Positions 35,703 to 36,041 of a stretch of DNA of 36,041 bases are shown piece by piece; the stretch's first letter is position 1; every line of letters starts with the position of its first letter. This DNA is from Bacteroidota bacterium (GTDB lineage: Bacteria > Bacteroidota > Bacteroidia > Palsa-948), in contig JAHEYJ010000015.1 in NCBI GenBank assembly GCA_023251675.1, forward strand, positions 1-36,041, read 5' to 3'. The notes below the pieces were generated by a model. It made no database searches. It saw only the letters and a list, made by a program, of their open reading frames with translations, and was not told the DNA's origin. Position numbers and translations under genes: made by a program.

Positions 35703-36041
35703 TACCTGTCCAATCCCAACCCGGTTGATTCTACTTCCGACCGCTCCTGGTATTCCGTATCGGTATTAATGCTCCATAAATTTTCTTTGTTGCCGGAAAT
35801 AATTTCGCGGGCAGCAAGAAGCCCCATAAGAATGGAGTGATCCTGGTTATTGTATTTGAACGCCCCGTACCTGCCAATGGCCAGCAGATTAGGAATTGTA
35901 TCAACGTAGTCCTGTATTACGGAAAGATGCTTTGCATAGCCGGTTTCATATACCGGGTAGCATTTGGGCAAGCGCATAACAAACGAATTGATCACTTTGG
36001 CATCGGAAGGAATAAGTTTTATTTTTTTTACTTCTTCCTTT
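35702..36041 (-). CDS. FAD-dependent oxidoreductase, UDP-galactopyranose mutase/amine-oxidase-like (partial; 5' end outside window)
   Basis: Frame stays open to the window edge (KEEVKKIKLIPSDAKVINSF...); C-terminal IPNLLAIGRYGAFKYNNQDHSILMGLLAA. TAATG overlap with the next gene. Confidence 0.75.
   Translation of the reverse strand, partial: KEEVKKIKLIPSDAKVINSFVMRLPKCYPVYETGYAKHLSVIQDYVDTIPNLLAIGRYGAFKYNNQDHSILMGLLAAREIISGNKENLWSINTDTEYQERSEVESTGLGLDR

Overview
Bacteroidota-type chromosomal window (Bacteroidota SUF operon with SufT/DUF2480, gldH, RicT, candidate TTG-N18/19-TAnnTTTG promoters). Readable content: lutB-trpS; ricT-gldH; a complete sufA-B-C-D-S-E-T-DUF2480 cluster; cvpA; pgk; holB; ubiX; a pheS / DUF559 / cyclophilin run; acpP-fabF divergent from purN; a TonB-C-like protein; atpG; a tandem peptide-ABC ATPase; and a 3' envelope-glycan locus (ALG5-like GT2, GH16-like lipoprotein with an internal ~42-aa duplication, four polytopic membrane proteins of which at least two look GT-C-like, and the 3' part of a UGM-like FAD oxidoreductase cut by the window edge). 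The most interesting structure lies between and at the edges of the genes. (1) A DUF559 endonuclease-like gene is bounded by two inverted copies of a C5/G5 palindromic element, and related palindromes sit in frame inside ubiX (twice), pheS and sufS; this is a candidate REP-like mobile system. (2) Many 7-bp-period degenerate arrays occur at gene edges, two of them encoding signal peptides. (3) A 22-bp perfect dyad sits in the spacer of two overlapping, oppositely oriented candidate promoters (acpP-fabF and purN). (4) A stranded T9SS sorting-domain remnant is present. No tRNA, rRNA or CRISPR was recognised. All family calls come from reading the sequence; no database search was run.
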